From assembly GCA_902167985.1 (NCBI GenBank), contig CABHNZ010000010.1, forward strand, positions 124,001 through 188,000: a stretch of 64,000 nucleotides of DNA, given 5' to 3'. A program made the translations under genes and the position numbers. Below are positions 36,922 to 45,964 of this stretch, one piece after another; the stretch's first letter is position 1; every line of letters starts with the position of its first letter. This DNA comes from Shinella sp. UYSO24 (lineage in GTDB: Bacteria; Pseudomonadota; Alphaproteobacteria; Rhizobiales; Rhizobiaceae). The notes under the pieces are model-generated. The model saw only the letters and a program-made list of their open reading frames with translations, was not told the DNA's origin and did no database searches.

Positions 36922-37827
36922 TCACATATCTTTCGGTTTCAATGTCTTGGTCAGGGCAGCCAATTCCGCCCGGGTGGGAAATGACGCCAGCGTTCCGGCG
37001 CGGCCGACCGAGATGGCGGCGGCCTGTGTCGCAAGCCTTGCTGCATCGGCAAGCGTTACACCCTGCGCGGCAAGCCCGGCCAGCGTGCCGGCAAAACAAT
37101 CGCCAGCGCCGCTTGTGTCGACGGCATCTCGTTTTTCCGCCGTGATATAGAAGTGACCGGACGCATGCTGGACAAGCGCGCCCGCGGCGCCAAGCGTGAT
37201 GATGACGGTTTGAACGCCCTTCGCAAGCAGCCGTCCCGCTGCTTGTGTAATATCCGTGGCACCGGTCAGGGCTTCCGCCTCCGGCCGATTGACGATCAGC
37301 AGCGAGACGAGGGACAGATCAAGCGGCGAGGCGGGAAGCGGGCTCGGATTGAGGATGGTGAAGAGACCCGCCATCTGCGCCGCCTTCAGGCATTGCTCCG
37401 TCACGTCCGGATGGAGGTTGCCCTGCATCAGCAGCGTATCGCCCGCCCGCCAGACGGATGAAAGATCGCTTGTCTCGAGCGGATCAAAGGCCTCGGCACA
37501 GGCCGAAGCCGTGACGATGGCATTTTCTCCGCCACGATCGACCAGGATCACCGAGCGGTCGCAAGGCTGATTGGGGCGTGACAGGCGCAGATCGGCGATC
37601 TCGTCTGCCAGCTGGCTTTCCACCCAGTCGCCGGCGGCATCCTTGCCGACCGGCGCCCAGAATGTCATCTTCGCACCCGTGCGGGCGGCAGCGACGGCCT
37701 GGTTTGCACCCTTGCCGCCGATACCCTCGCTGGCGGCAAGGGCGTTGTGCGTCTCGCCCGGCTGCGGCAGCCGCTCCAGGCGAAAGCTTGTGTCAACGCA
37801 GGCATTGCCGACAACGTGGATGGTCAT
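36922..37827 (-). CDS. PfkB-family carbohydrate kinase (ribokinase-like)
   Basis: A 301-residue kinase. The N-terminal PfkB signature is seen as EGIGGKGANQAVAAARTG and the C-terminal one as DTSGAGDCFAGTLAG, which holds the catalytic Asp and anion hole; VGNACVDTSFRLERLP is the usual first strand. It phosphorylates a sugar or nucleoside with ATP. It sits five bases from the BtpA-like gene in the sugar-ABC operon and probably phosphorylates the imported sugar or its lactone. Substrate not predictable. Confidence 0.9.
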   Translation of the reverse strand: MTIHVVGNACVDTSFRLERLPQPGETHNALAASEGIGGKGANQAVAAARTGAKMTFWAPVGKDAAGDWVESQLADEIADLRLSRPNQPCDRSVILVDRGGENAIVTASACAEAFDPLETSDLSSVWRAGDTLLMQGNLHPDVTEQCLKAAQMAGLFTILNPSPLPASPLDLSLVSLLIVNRPEAEALTGATDITQAAGRLLAKGVQTVIITLGAAGALVQHASGHFYITAEKRDAVDTSGAGDCFAGTLAGLAAQGVTLADAARLATQAAAISVGRAGTLASFPTRAELAALTKTLKPKDM

Positions 37828-37844
37828 GGTGGTGGGGTGTCCGC

Positions 37845-38609
37845 TCAGTCCGTTGCCCAGGACAGCATCTGTTCGAACAGGGTCTTGTAACCCGGCCATG
37901 CGATGAATTCCGGCGGCAGCCAGTGGGGGCCGACATCGGAGGTCCAGACCAGCGTGCGGCCCTCGCCATAGGTGCCGGTGACGAGCAGCGGCAGCGAGCC
38001 ATATTCGGACGATACGGTCATCAGCTGGTTGGCACCCTCCTTGAGCGTGACTTCGTTGAAGCCGAGCAGGTAGGGGAATTCGCCGGAAATGCCTGCCAGG
38101 ATGGGATGCGACGCATCACCCGAGACGACCGGCGTGAAACCTTCCGGAACCTCGACGCGGTCATCGACCGGGAGGCAGGCCACCGGCAGGACTTCCTCGA
38201 CCGCGGTGTTGCGGAATCGCGCGCCGCCGTTGATGCCCTGGAAGGAGTAATAGCCGCCGAACATCAGAAGCGCGCCGCCCTCGGCAACATATTCACGCAG
38301 CAGTTTCAGACGGTTGGGCGTCCGGCGCGAATGGATCCAGGTATCGGGATGGAGAAGCAGCGTGTTGGCGCCGATATCGGACAGCACGATCGCGTCATAG
38401 GCCTGCAGGCCTTCGAGCGTGCTTGGAAATTCCTTCTGCGCCTCATGCGCCGGCATGAAGGTGACGTCGAAGGGGCTGTCCTTCAGGGTCTTCAGCAGCT
38501 CGTCGGCGCCGGTATGATAGGTGACGGTCGGAAACTGGTCGAAGCCCTTGATATGGGTTGCGGTGGAAATCCAGGATTCACCGGCGAGCAGGACTTTTTT
38601 CTTGGACAT
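37845..38609 (-). CDS. Glutamine amidotransferase-like (class I, ThuA-like) protein
   Basis: A 254-residue protein of the putative cytoplasmic glutamine-amidotransferase group: KVLLAGESWISTATHIKG at the N-terminus, YDAIVLSDIGANTLLLHP, LREYVAEGGALLMFGGYYSFQG and the C-terminal GRTLVWTSDVGPHWLP. The nucleophilic cysteine of true amidotransferases is not evident where expected (GGYYSF), so it is probably not an amidotransferase. ThuA-type proteins take part in disaccharide use in rhizobia. AAGGAG precedes the start. It lies between the PfkB and phosphotriesterase-like genes. Confidence 0.82.
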   Translation of the reverse strand: MSKKKVLLAGESWISTATHIKGFDQFPTVTYHTGADELLKTLKDSPFDVTFMPAHEAQKEFPSTLEGLQAYDAIVLSDIGANTLLLHPDTWIHSRRTPNRLKLLREYVAEGGALLMFGGYYSFQGINGGARFRNTAVEEVLPVACLPVDDRVEVPEGFTPVVSGDASHPILAGISGEFPYLLGFNEVTLKEGANQLMTVSSEYGSLPLLVTGTYGEGRTLVWTSDVGPHWLPPEFIAWPGYKTLFEQMLSWATD

Positions 38610-38636
38610 GGAAACTCCTTGGAAGATGGCCGCGGC

Positions 38637-39725
38637 TCAGAGCGCGGCGGAAAAGACGGATTTGGGGTTCGTGATCAGCATCTGGTCGATGGCTGCCTGA
38701 TCGACACCGTGGCGTTTGAGCCGCGGCAGGAAATGCTTGAGGATGTAGCCGTAGCCGAAGCCGCCATAGCGCGTCAGCATGATCTTCAGGAACACGTCCT
38801 GCGACAGCAGCAAGCGATCGCCAAATCCCTTGTCGACAAGGGCAGCGATGGCACGGGCGTTTCCTCGTCGGAAGGGGACTGGGCGTCCTGATCGGCATAG
38901 TAATAGTCCATGCCGATCATGTCATATTCCAGAAACGCGCCGCGTTTGGCGAGCGCCATCTGGTAATCGAGATCATTGTGGCTGGGGTTCATGTGGCAGA
39001 GCACGGTGTGGCGCAGATCCGCCCCCTCTTCCTCCACCACGTCGAGAACACGATGCGCCAGGCGCTCCCATCCGGGCAGATGGATGGAGAGCGGCAGCCC
39101 GGTTATCCGCGAGGCCCTGGCCGACGCGCGCAGCGATTTTCCTCTTCGGCGGTAAAATGGCGGCTGACGCCCACCTCACCGATGATGCCGGCCATGATGT
39201 CCGGCTGATTTTCGCCACCGCCGACATCATCGACGATGAACTGCGTCACCTCGTCGACATCCATTGCCTTCAGCCAGTCGGGATGGGTGTGCTCCAGATA
39301 AAAGCCGGTGCCCATGATGATCCGCAGCCCCGACATGCGCGCGATGCGGGCGAGCCCGGCCGCATCGCGGCCAATGCCGAAATTGGTCGTTTCCACCACG
39401 GTGCAGCCGCCGAGCGCCTGGAACCGTTTCAGCTCCCCAAGCGCCAGATCCCCGTCGTCGAGCGAGACATTGTCCCGGTTCATATAGGGGTTCATCCGCA
39501 ACTCGCCGATGATCTCGATCGACACCTTCTGTTCGGCGATCGCCTTTTCGTCGGGGTGGCAGGGGCAGATCCAGCTGGTCGCGCGTCGAGGAAGATGTGC
39601 TCGTGCATCAGCGTGACGCCGAGCTCTTCCACCGGAACGGGGCCGGTGACGGTCATCGCGGTGCCGGACCTGACGCCGATCGGATGGCGCCCTTTCGAAT
39701 TGCCCGAAAACAGGTGATCGAGCAT
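38637..39725 (-). CDS. Phosphotriesterase-family protein (three frameshifts)
   Basis: A metal-dependent hydrolase of the phosphotriesterase (PTE) family, about 363 residues when single bases near 39570, 39130 and 38870 are restored. The first metal motif is HEHIFLD, with TTNFGIGRD, GTGFYLEHTHPDW, GEVGVSRHFTAEEE, CHMNPSHNDLDYQ (metal His) and DMIGMDYY following; the C-terminus reads GKGFGDRLLLSQDVFLK and YILKHFLPRLKRHGV in the corrected frame. Members of this family include lactonases acting on phosphorylated sugar lactones, a role that would fit next to a PfkB kinase. It starts one base after the permease stop. Confidence 0.82.
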
Positions 39726-39726
39726 G

Positions 39727-40737
39727 TTACCGACCCTTCCCGCCGCCGCGGAACAGGCGGAAATTCAACCAGATCGCAATCAGAATGATGAAGCCGGTGA
39801 CGATCGGGGTGAAGAAGGGCGACATGTGCGAGAGGATCAGGCCGTTTGCGAGGACAGCGACCGTCAGGGCGCCGAGTACCGTCCCGATGAGAGAGCCACG
39901 TCCGCCAAAGAGGCTGGTGCCGCCAATGACCACCGCTGCAATGACATCGAGCTCGAAGCCTTGTCCCGCATTGGACGAGCCGGAGCCGAGACGGGCCGCG
40001 AGGATGACGCCTGCCGCCGCTGCTGCCATGCCGGACAGGACATAGACCCAAAGGATCACCCGGCGGGTGTTGACGCCGGCGCGGCGCGTTGCTTCGGCAT
40101 TGGCGCCGACGCCCGTCACGTAGCGGCCGAAATGGCTTTGATTGAAGGCGATATAGGCAATCGCCAGTACGGCGACGGCGATGAGGGCCGGAGCCGGAAC
40201 GCCCAGCACCCAGGAGCGGCCGATATCGACGAAGGGGCTCATCGGATCGATCGGCAGCGAATAGCCGCCGGTGATCAGCAGGGCGAAGCCGCGGATGACG
40301 GAGAGACCGGCCAGGGTGACGATGAAGGCGGGAATGCGTTCATAGGCAATGAAATAGCCCTGGATGACGCCCAGCAGGCCGCCGAGCAGAAGCATGAGCA
40401 CGATGGCGAGTGGCCAGGGGACGCCGGCCTGGAGAGCGGCTGCAGAGAGGGTTGCCGTCAGCGCCAGAACCGAGCCGACGGAGAGATCGATGCCGCCTGT
40501 GGTGATGACGAAGGTCATCGCTGCTGCAACGATGAGCAGCGGCGCAGACTGGCGAATGATGTTGAGAAGGTTCGGCGCCGTCAGAAACGCTTCGGTCGTC
40601 AACGAGAAGAACACGCAGCAGACGACGAAAAACAGCGCAATCGACATCACGCCACCATTGGCGATGATCTTGTCGACGATCGTCGTGTCGCGCATGCGCG
40701 GCGGATGGCTGGAATAGGCGTTGGGTTCGGAACTCAT
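39727..40737 (-). CDS. Sugar ABC transporter permease (RbsC-like)
   Basis: A 336-residue permease with about eight to ten hydrophobic segments. Family hallmarks are TTGGIDLSVGSVLALTA, a conserved loop of ribose/xylose-type permeases, PAFIVTLAGLSVIRG, and the C-terminal GGTSLFGGRGSLIGTVLGAL. It overlaps the ATPase gene by four bases. It forms the channel of a ribose-type sugar importer. Confidence 0.92.
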   Translation of the reverse strand: MSSEPNAYSSHPPRMRDTTIVDKIIANGGVMSIALFFVVCCVFFSLTTEAFLTAPNLLNIIRQSAPLLIVAAAMTFVITTGGIDLSVGSVLALTATLSAAALQAGVPWPLAIVLMLLLGGLLGVIQGYFIAYERIPAFIVTLAGLSVIRGFALLITGGYSLPIDPMSPFVDIGRSWVLGVPAPALIAVAVLAIAYIAFNQSHFGRYVTGVGANAEATRRAGVNTRRVILWVYVLSGMAAAAAGVILAARLGSGSSNAGQGFELDVIAAVVIGGTSLFGGRGSLIGTVLGALTVAVLANGLILSHMSPFFTPIVTGFIILIAIWLNFRLFRGGGKGR

Positions 40738-41531
40738 GCAGAGGCGCCTCTTTCCCGGTTGTGACCTGCGGATCGGGCAGAAAACTTGCGCCCGACGATG
40801 AGATTGACGACGTCCTCGATATTGGTGTCCTCGATCCGGCGTTCGGCGACGTTGCGCCCTTCGTACATGACCTGGATACGGTCGCAGACGAGGAACAGAT
40901 CCTGCAGGCGGTGGGTGATCAGGACCACCGAGACGCCGCGCTGCGAGACGGTGCGGATCAGTTCGAGCACGGCCTCGACCTCGGCGACGGCAAGCGCTGC
41001 CGTCGGCTCATCCATGATCAGCACGGAAGGATTGAAAGAGGCGGCGCGGCCGATGGCAATCGACTGGCGCTGGCCGCCCGACAGGTTCTCGACCTTCATA
41101 TGGGTGTCGGGAATGACAATGCCGAGGTTGGAAAGCATGTCGCGGGCGCGTTCATGCATCAGCTTCTTGTCGAGCATCGGCACGCCTGCCACCCGTCGCT
41201 TCGGCTCGCGGCCGAGGAAAAGGTTGCCGGCGACATCGATCGTGTCACAGAGCGCGAGGTCCTGGTAGACCATCTCGATACGCGCGGCACGCGCATCGGC
41301 AGGCGAGGTGAAGGCGACCTGTTTTCCGTCGATCTCGATCGTGCCGCTATCAGGGATCACGGCGCCCGAGAGAACCTTGCTGATGGTGGATTTGCCTGCG
41401 CCGTTATCGCCCACGAGACCCAGAACTTCTCCGGGTTTCAGATCGAGCGAAGCATTATCAAGCGATTGCAGAGCGCCGTAGCGCTTGGATATGCCGGTCA
41501 TCCTGACGCGGCTGACTTGCGTATCGGTCAT
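40734..41531 (-). CDS. Sugar ABC transporter ATP-binding protein, single-domain (FrcA-like)
   Basis: A 265-residue ATPase with Walker A GDNGAGKST, signature LSGGQRQSIAIGRA and Walker B VLIMDEPTAALAV. Ribose-type systems often use a two-domain protein of about 500 residues; this single-domain form is like FrcA of the rhizobial fructose importer and should work as a homodimer. In Walker B the usual ALD is ALA, so the residue after the catalytic Glu region differs slightly. Start at 41531, 74 bases downstream of the binding protein gene. Confidence 0.9.
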   Translation of the reverse strand: MTDTQVSRVRMTGISKRYGALQSLDNASLDLKPGEVLGLVGDNGAGKSTISKVLSGAVIPDSGTIEIDGKQVAFTSPADARAARIEMVYQDLALCDTIDVAGNLFLGREPKRRVAGVPMLDKKLMHERARDMLSNLGIVIPDTHMKVENLSGGQRQSIAIGRAASFNPSVLIMDEPTAALAVAEVEAVLELIRTVSQRGVSVVLITHRLQDLFLVCDRIQVMYEGRNVAERRIEDTNIEDVVNLIVGRKFSARSAGHNRERGASA

Positions 41532-41604
41532 ATTCAATGGCCCTTGCGGTGAGACCAGCCGCCCATCTGCCTCGCGGACAGATGGGCGGCTGTGGCATTT
41601 CAGC

Positions 41605-42535
41605 TTACTTGAACATGGCCCGATACTTGTCGACATTCGCCTTGGTGACGATTGTGACCGGTACATTGATGATGGGGTCGATCTTCTCGCCCTTGTTCAC
41701 TTTGACGAGCGCCTCGACGGCGGCCTTGCCTTCACCGGCAGGATCCTGCTGGACGACGGCGGTGACAAAACCCTGGTCGATGCCATCGATGCCGCCTTCG
41801 TCAGATCCCAGCCGAAGACCTTCATACTATCGCCACGCGCCTGGCTGGTAACGGCCGAAACCGCACCGAGCAGCGCCGGCTCGCCGGTGGCGTAAATGGC
41901 CGTCATGTCGGGGTTGGCGGTCATCAGGTTTTCCGCGGCCGACAGGGCGACGTCCTGCACGTTCTGGCCGTCAACGGTATCGAGGAACTTCACCTTCTGG
42001 CCGACCTCGGCCTTGAAGCCGTCAAGACGCTGGTTCTGGATGAAGGAGTTGAGCGCGCCGACGACGCCGACCTTGGCCGCGCCGCCCATGTTGCTCTTGA
42101 CGTAATCGGAGAAGTATTTGCCGATCTCGCCGCCGGCCGACGTGTTGTCGACGCCGACGAAAGCGATGTTGTCGCCGTTCGGGATCTGCGCATCGATGGC
42201 GATGACCGGGATGCCGGCCTTCTTGGCGGCAGTGACGGCCGGCTTGACGCCATTGACGTCGATGGCGACCAGAATGATGCCGTCGACCTTCTGCGTGATA
42301 TAGGTTTCGATCGCGTCATTCTGCGCCGAAGGCACGTTATTGGCGTTGAAGACGACGAGATCCACGCCGGCAGCTTGGCTGCCGCCTGAGCGCCTTCATT
42401 GATCTGGTTGAAGAAAAGCGCCTGCTGGTTGATCGTAACCAGCGCGTAAGTCTTTGCGAAGGCACTGGGAAACGCCCATGGACAGCGTCATGGCGACGCT
42501 GCTGCACAGCCGAAAAGGTATTTGCTCCGACCCAT
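41605..42535 (-). CDS. Sugar ABC transporter substrate-binding protein, ribose type (about four frameshifts)
   Basis: A LacI/RbsB-fold binding protein of about 310 residues after correction. The ATG at 42535 follows AAGGGGA and gives a signal peptide ending in AFA. Recognisable parts are ALVTINQQALFFNQINEGAQ, KVDGIILVAIDVNGVKPAV, IPVIAIDAQIP, GGEIGKYFSDYV and MTAIYATGEPALLGA. Frames change near 42485, 42465, 42375 and 41770; three are single missing bases and one looks like an extra base. It is the first gene of the minus-strand sugar operon; a strong promoter lies upstream at 42591. Confidence 0.83.
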
Positions 42536-42590
42536 TTTTACAGGTTCCCCTTGTTTGAAGCCGCAAGCGGCAACAGAATTTACGAGGGGC

Positions 42591-42631
42591 ATTATTCAAG
42601 TGACTTGAATTCTTGTCAATAGACTTGAATT
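42591..42631 (-). promoter_or_regulatory. Sugar-ABC operon promoter with operator in the spacer
   Basis: On the minus strand TTGACA (42619-42614), a 17-base spacer and AATAAT (42596-42591) make a near-consensus promoter. The perfect dyad TTCAAGT-N-ACTTGAA (42595-42609) fills the spacer and touches the -10 element. The 10-mer AATTCAAGTC is repeated directly 20 bases apart (42602-42611 and 42622-42631). A repressor bound here would block RNA polymerase; the neighbouring XRE-cupin protein or a distant LacI/ROK protein are candidates. Confidence 0.6.
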
Positions 42632-42674
42632 GAGGCTGTTGATTATATGTTAAGTTGCTGTTTTTATATATAAA

Positions 42675-43325
42675 TCAGAATGTAGGCGGGGTGTTGACCC
42701 AGAAGATCGAGGCGCGTTGATCGCCAACGTTGCGATACCAGTGACCCAGTTCGGAATTGAAAACGAAACTGTCTCCGGCGGATAGCCGGAAGGTCTTGTC
42801 GGCAATCATCAGCTCGATGTCGCCGACAAGCACATAGCCAACCTCTTCACCGAGATGGTGGATGGGCCCGGCACTTTCGCCACCGACGTCGATATGATGG
42901 ATATTGCACTGGAGAAGGTGGCCCTGGGAATAAGGAATGATCCGCTCGAGCGAGATCCCCTCGCCACGTCGCAAGGGATCGAGCGAGATCAGCGGCCGGG
43001 TTCCGGCGCGAAATATCATGCCCTCGTCGGTATCGGTTTCCTCGAACATCCAGCCGATGTTGGAGTCCAGCGCCTGCACGAGACGATGCAGCATGGGAAG
43101 CGATGGGGATGCCTTGCCGTTTTCGATCTTGGAAAGAAGGCTTTCGGAACAGTCGGCGGCCAGCGCCAGCGCCTTCAATGTCAGCCCACGGGTCTGCCGC
43201 GCAAGCTTCAGGCGCGCGCCGAGCCGCGCCGGGTTTGCCAGCGCCTTGTCCTCCGGGCTGTGGTCAGACGGCGAAGATGGCTTGACTATATTCATGTGAG
43301 AGGCATCGCATTGATCGTTGCTCAA
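42675..43325 (-). CDS. XRE-family regulator with cupin domain
   Basis: A 216-residue protein. An HTH_3 domain spans about residues 35-90 (LGARLKLARQTRGLTLKALA, CSESLLSKIENGKASPS), followed by a C-terminal cupin with GPIHHLGEEVGYVLVGDIEL and LSAGDSFVFNSELGHW. This is the PuuR/SutR-like class, in which the cupin binds a small effector. The start is at 43325 or at the ATG 43295. It lies directly upstream of the sugar-ABC operon on the same strand and is a candidate regulator of it. Confidence 0.88.
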   Translation of the reverse strand: MSNDQCDASHMNIVKPSSPSDHSPEDKALANPARLGARLKLARQTRGLTLKALALAADCSESLLSKIENGKASPSLPMLHRLVQALDSNIGWMFEETDTDEGMIFRAGTRPLISLDPLRRGEGISLERIIPYSQGHLLQCNIHHIDVGGESAGPIHHLGEEVGYVLVGDIELMIADKTFRLSAGDSFVFNSELGHWYRNVGDQRASIFWVNTPPTF

Positions 43326-43443
43326 TCATAAGTCTTCCGATCAACGGCTGTCTAGTTGTGAGCTTGCCGACCTGCGTAACGAGGCGCAGGGTAGGCTTGG
43401 GGGCCTCGCCGGAGATCTGCCATGGTCCCCGGCGATCTGCGTG

Positions 43444-44835
43444 TCAGGGCCGCGTGCTGCAACGGATTACTTCGCCATGGGTCGACCGCAGCCCGAAGAT
43501 TGCGATGATCAGCGCCAGTATCGTGCCGGATCCGGAAAGAATGAAGGCGAGGCGGATGCCCGCTACCAGTTCACTGCCGCCTCCCGCCAGCAGAGATCCG
43601 AAGACACCGACGCCGATCACACCACCCACCTGGCGGGCGGTGTTGAAGAGGCCGGAGGCAATGCCGGCTCTTGCGGGCTCGGCGCCGTCCATCAGGACAA
43701 CGCTGACCGCAGGCACGGTGAGGGCCATGCCGATGCCGATCACCATCAATGCAGCCATGATGAGCCCATAGGGTGTCTCCTGTCCGATAGCGGAGAGCGA
43801 CAGGTAGCCAATTCCCGCAAGCGTAAGCCCGATATAGATCGGCAGCCGCGCTCCATAGCGGGCGGTGATTGATCCGGACGCGAAATTGACGATGGAGAGT
43901 ACGGCCGTCATCGGCAGGAAGGCGAGCCCGGCGGTCAGCGGTGGGCAGCCTTTGGCGCTCTGGAAATAGAGGCTGATGGCAAACATCACGCCATAGTAGC
44001 CGAAATTCAGCAGCAATCCGATCAATGAGCTTGCCGTGATCGAGGCCGACTTGAAGAGTGTGAGCGGCAGCATCGGCTCACGGCTTCGCGCCTCGACACA
44101 CAGGAAGCAACCGCCGGAAATTGCGAATATGGCGAAGCCCGACAGCACGATCGGGTGCCCCCAGCCATATTGGCCGCTTTCCACAAAGCCTGTCGCTAGG
44201 CCTGCAAGTGCAAGAGCCCCCAGCACCTGCCCGGCCATGTCCAGGCCGCGGGCTAGCGGTTTCATGGAATTCGGCGCGTAGACGAGCGTCAGCCAGATGC
44301 CCGCAAGCCCGAATGGAATATTGATCAGAAAAATGCTCGGCCAGCCCAGGTGATCGACAAGCAGTCCGCCGATGATCGGCCCGGCGCCAAGTGCGATACT
44401 GGCCGTTCCCGCCCAGACACCGATCGCTTTTGCCCGGGCTTTCCTGTCGGAAAAAGTGATGTTGATCAGTGCAAGCGAGGAGGGGACGCAGAGAGCCGCG
44501 GCGACGCCTTGAAGAATGCGCGCGGCAATCAACGTTTCGATCGAGCCTGCCAAGCCGCATCCGATCGATGCCACGGTGAAGAGCAGGAGACCCGCTATCA
44601 TCATCGGCTTCTGGCCAAACCGGTCGCCAAGCGAGCCTGTCGTCAGCAGCAGGCTGGCAAAGGCCAGCGTATAGGCATTCACCACCCATTGCAGTCCCGT
44701 GACGCTGGTATCCAGAGCCGAGCGGATGCGTTCCAGCGCGACATTCACGACGGTTATGTCGAGCGAAATGATGACGAATGCCAGCGTGCAGGCAATCAGG
44801 ATCATATGCGGGGATGTTCGGCTGCGGTCTGTCAT
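43444..44835 (-). CDS. MFS transporter, DHA2 (EmrB/QacA-like) drug exporter family
   Basis: A 463-residue permease with about 14 hydrophobic segments. Typical features are the first-helix ISLDITVVNVALERI (motif D1-like), GSLGDRFGQKPMM (motif A) and ITFSDRKARAKAIGVW. DHA2 proteins export drugs, dyes or metabolites with protons. It is divergent from the LysR gene at 44940, across a 104-base gap that carries a dyad, a common arrangement for regulator and target. Confidence 0.9.
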   Translation of the reverse strand: MTDRSRTSPHMILIACTLAFVIISLDITVVNVALERIRSALDTSVTGLQWVVNAYTLAFASLLLTTGSLGDRFGQKPMMIAGLLLFTVASIGCGLAGSIETLIAARILQGVAAALCVPSSLALINITFSDRKARAKAIGVWAGTASIALGAGPIIGGLLVDHLGWPSIFLINIPFGLAGIWLTLVYAPNSMKPLARGLDMAGQVLGALALAGLATGFVESGQYGWGHPIVLSGFAIFAISGGCFLCVEARSREPMLPLTLFKSASITASSLIGLLLNFGYYGVMFAISLYFQSAKGCPPLTAGLAFLPMTAVLSIVNFASGSITARYGARLPIYIGLTLAGIGYLSLSAIGQETPYGLIMAALMVIGIGMALTVPAVSVVLMDGAEPARAGIASGLFNTARQVGGVIGVGVFGSLLAGGGSELVAGIRLAFILSGSGTILALIIAIFGLRSTHGEVIRCSTRP

Positions 44836-44861
44836 ATCTTACCCACTGGCTGTCGTTTCCT

Positions 44862-44894
44862 CCCGCTTTCCGCTTTAAAGCCAAGGAAAACGGG
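44862..44894. promoter_or_regulatory. Dyad in MFS-LysR divergent promoter
   Basis: The arms CCCGCTTTCC (44862-44871) and GGAAAACGGG (44885-44894) pair at 9 of 10 positions around a centre that contains the perfect palindrome GCTTTAAAGC (44872-44881). It is probably the binding site of the LysR protein controlling the MFS gene and itself. Confidence 0.45.
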
Positions 44895-44939
44895 AATAAA
44901 CGGGTATCGGCTTGCAGAACTCCCAAGGAATGATTGGTA

Positions 44940-45902
44940 ATGGATATTCTCAAGGCGATGCGTGTCTTCGTCCGTATTGTCGAGGCGGGGAGCCTTACGG
45001 CCGCCGCCGAGGGTTTCGATTTCTCGCCAACCATGGTGGGAAACCACCTTCAGTCCCTCGAGGCGCATCTCGGCGCCAAGTTGCTGCACAGGACGACACG
45101 CCGGCAGACGCTGACCGAATTCGGCAAGGCCTATTACGACCGATGCCTGGAAATTCTGGCGCTCATCGAGGATGCCGAGACGCTGGCGCAGGTCGAGCAG
45201 GCCGCCTTCAAAGGCGTGCTGCGCATCACGCGCGACGATCTGGGCGAATGCCGTTCTCATGCCTGCGCTCAAGCATTACATGCGCGAATATCCCGATATC
45301 GAGGTGGATCTCATCATCACCGACACGGTGATAGATTTCCTCGAAAATGGGGTGGAGGCGGCCATTCGCTTGGTGTGCCGAGAGTGACGAACATGACCGT
45401 CAAGGCACTCAGGCCCTATGGTCACGTTCTCTGCGCCGCACCCGCCTATCTTAAGGACCGCGCCGCCCCGGTGAGCCTCGATGATCTGCGCCACCATGAC
45501 TGCCTTGCCTTCAGGTTCACGCCGGCATCGGAATGGTGGACGCCTATCCCCTCATGGCGGCTTGGCAAAGGGCCCGGCACCGACGAAGTCGTCGAGGCTG
45601 TCATGTCGCCGCGCCTGAAGGCGGACAATACCTACGCCTTGCGGACGGCAGTGCTGGACGGGATGGGGATTGCTTTGATGCCACAAATTCTGGTCGTCGA
45701 TGACATCCGGGCCGGCCGGCTCATTCCGGTTCTGCCGGACAATCTGCCGCCGCCGCGTCCGGTGAACCTCATCTATCGCAGGGATCGGAGAATGTCGCCG
45801 AGGCTGAAGAGCTTCGTGGAATTCGCTCTCGAGAATTTTGGCCTCGACGCGGACCAAGTTGGAACCGGCCGAGTTCGCACGGGCCGAGGAGATGGCGACT
45901 GA
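44940..45902 (+). CDS. LysR-family regulator (two compensating frameshifts, 45235-45375)
   Basis: About 320 residues. The helix-turn-helix lies in the first 60 residues (FVRIVEAGSLTAAAEGFDFSP). The gene is open throughout, but about 46 residues between 45235 and 45375 read as nonsense in that frame, while the other frame gives the expected WANAVLMPALKHYM and IDFLENGVEAAIRL. Two nearby indels (one gained or two lost bases, then one lost) therefore cancel. The effector domain resumes with VTNMTVKALRPYGHV. The start ATG 44940 is preceded by AAGGAA. Divergent from the DHA2 exporter, its likely target. Confidence 0.85.
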   Translation: MDILKAMRVFVRIVEAGSLTAAAEGFDFSPTMVGNHLQSLEAHLGAKLLHRTTRRQTLTEFGKAYYDRCLEILALIEDAETLAQVEQAAFKGVLRITRDDLGECRSHACAQALHARISRYRGGSHHHRHGDRFPRKWGGGGHSLGVPRVTNMTVKALRPYGHVLCAAPAYLKDRAAPVSLDDLRHHDCLAFRFTPASEWWTPIPSWRLGKGPGTDEVVEAVMSPRLKADNTYALRTAVLDGMGIALMPQILVVDDIRAGRLIPVLPDNLPPPRPVNLIYRRDRRMSPRLKSFVEFALENFGLDADQVGTGRVRTGRGDGD

Positions 45903-45964
45903 TCCGGAGACGAACGCACGGAAACGGATAGCCGCGCGATGAGGCCGGAATGGCTGCGACGATG

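Noticed and set aside
37578-38891. Plus-strand open frame of 437 codons over the PfkB and amidotransferase-like genes
   Set aside because: It crosses three real minus-strand genes and has no recognisable domain.
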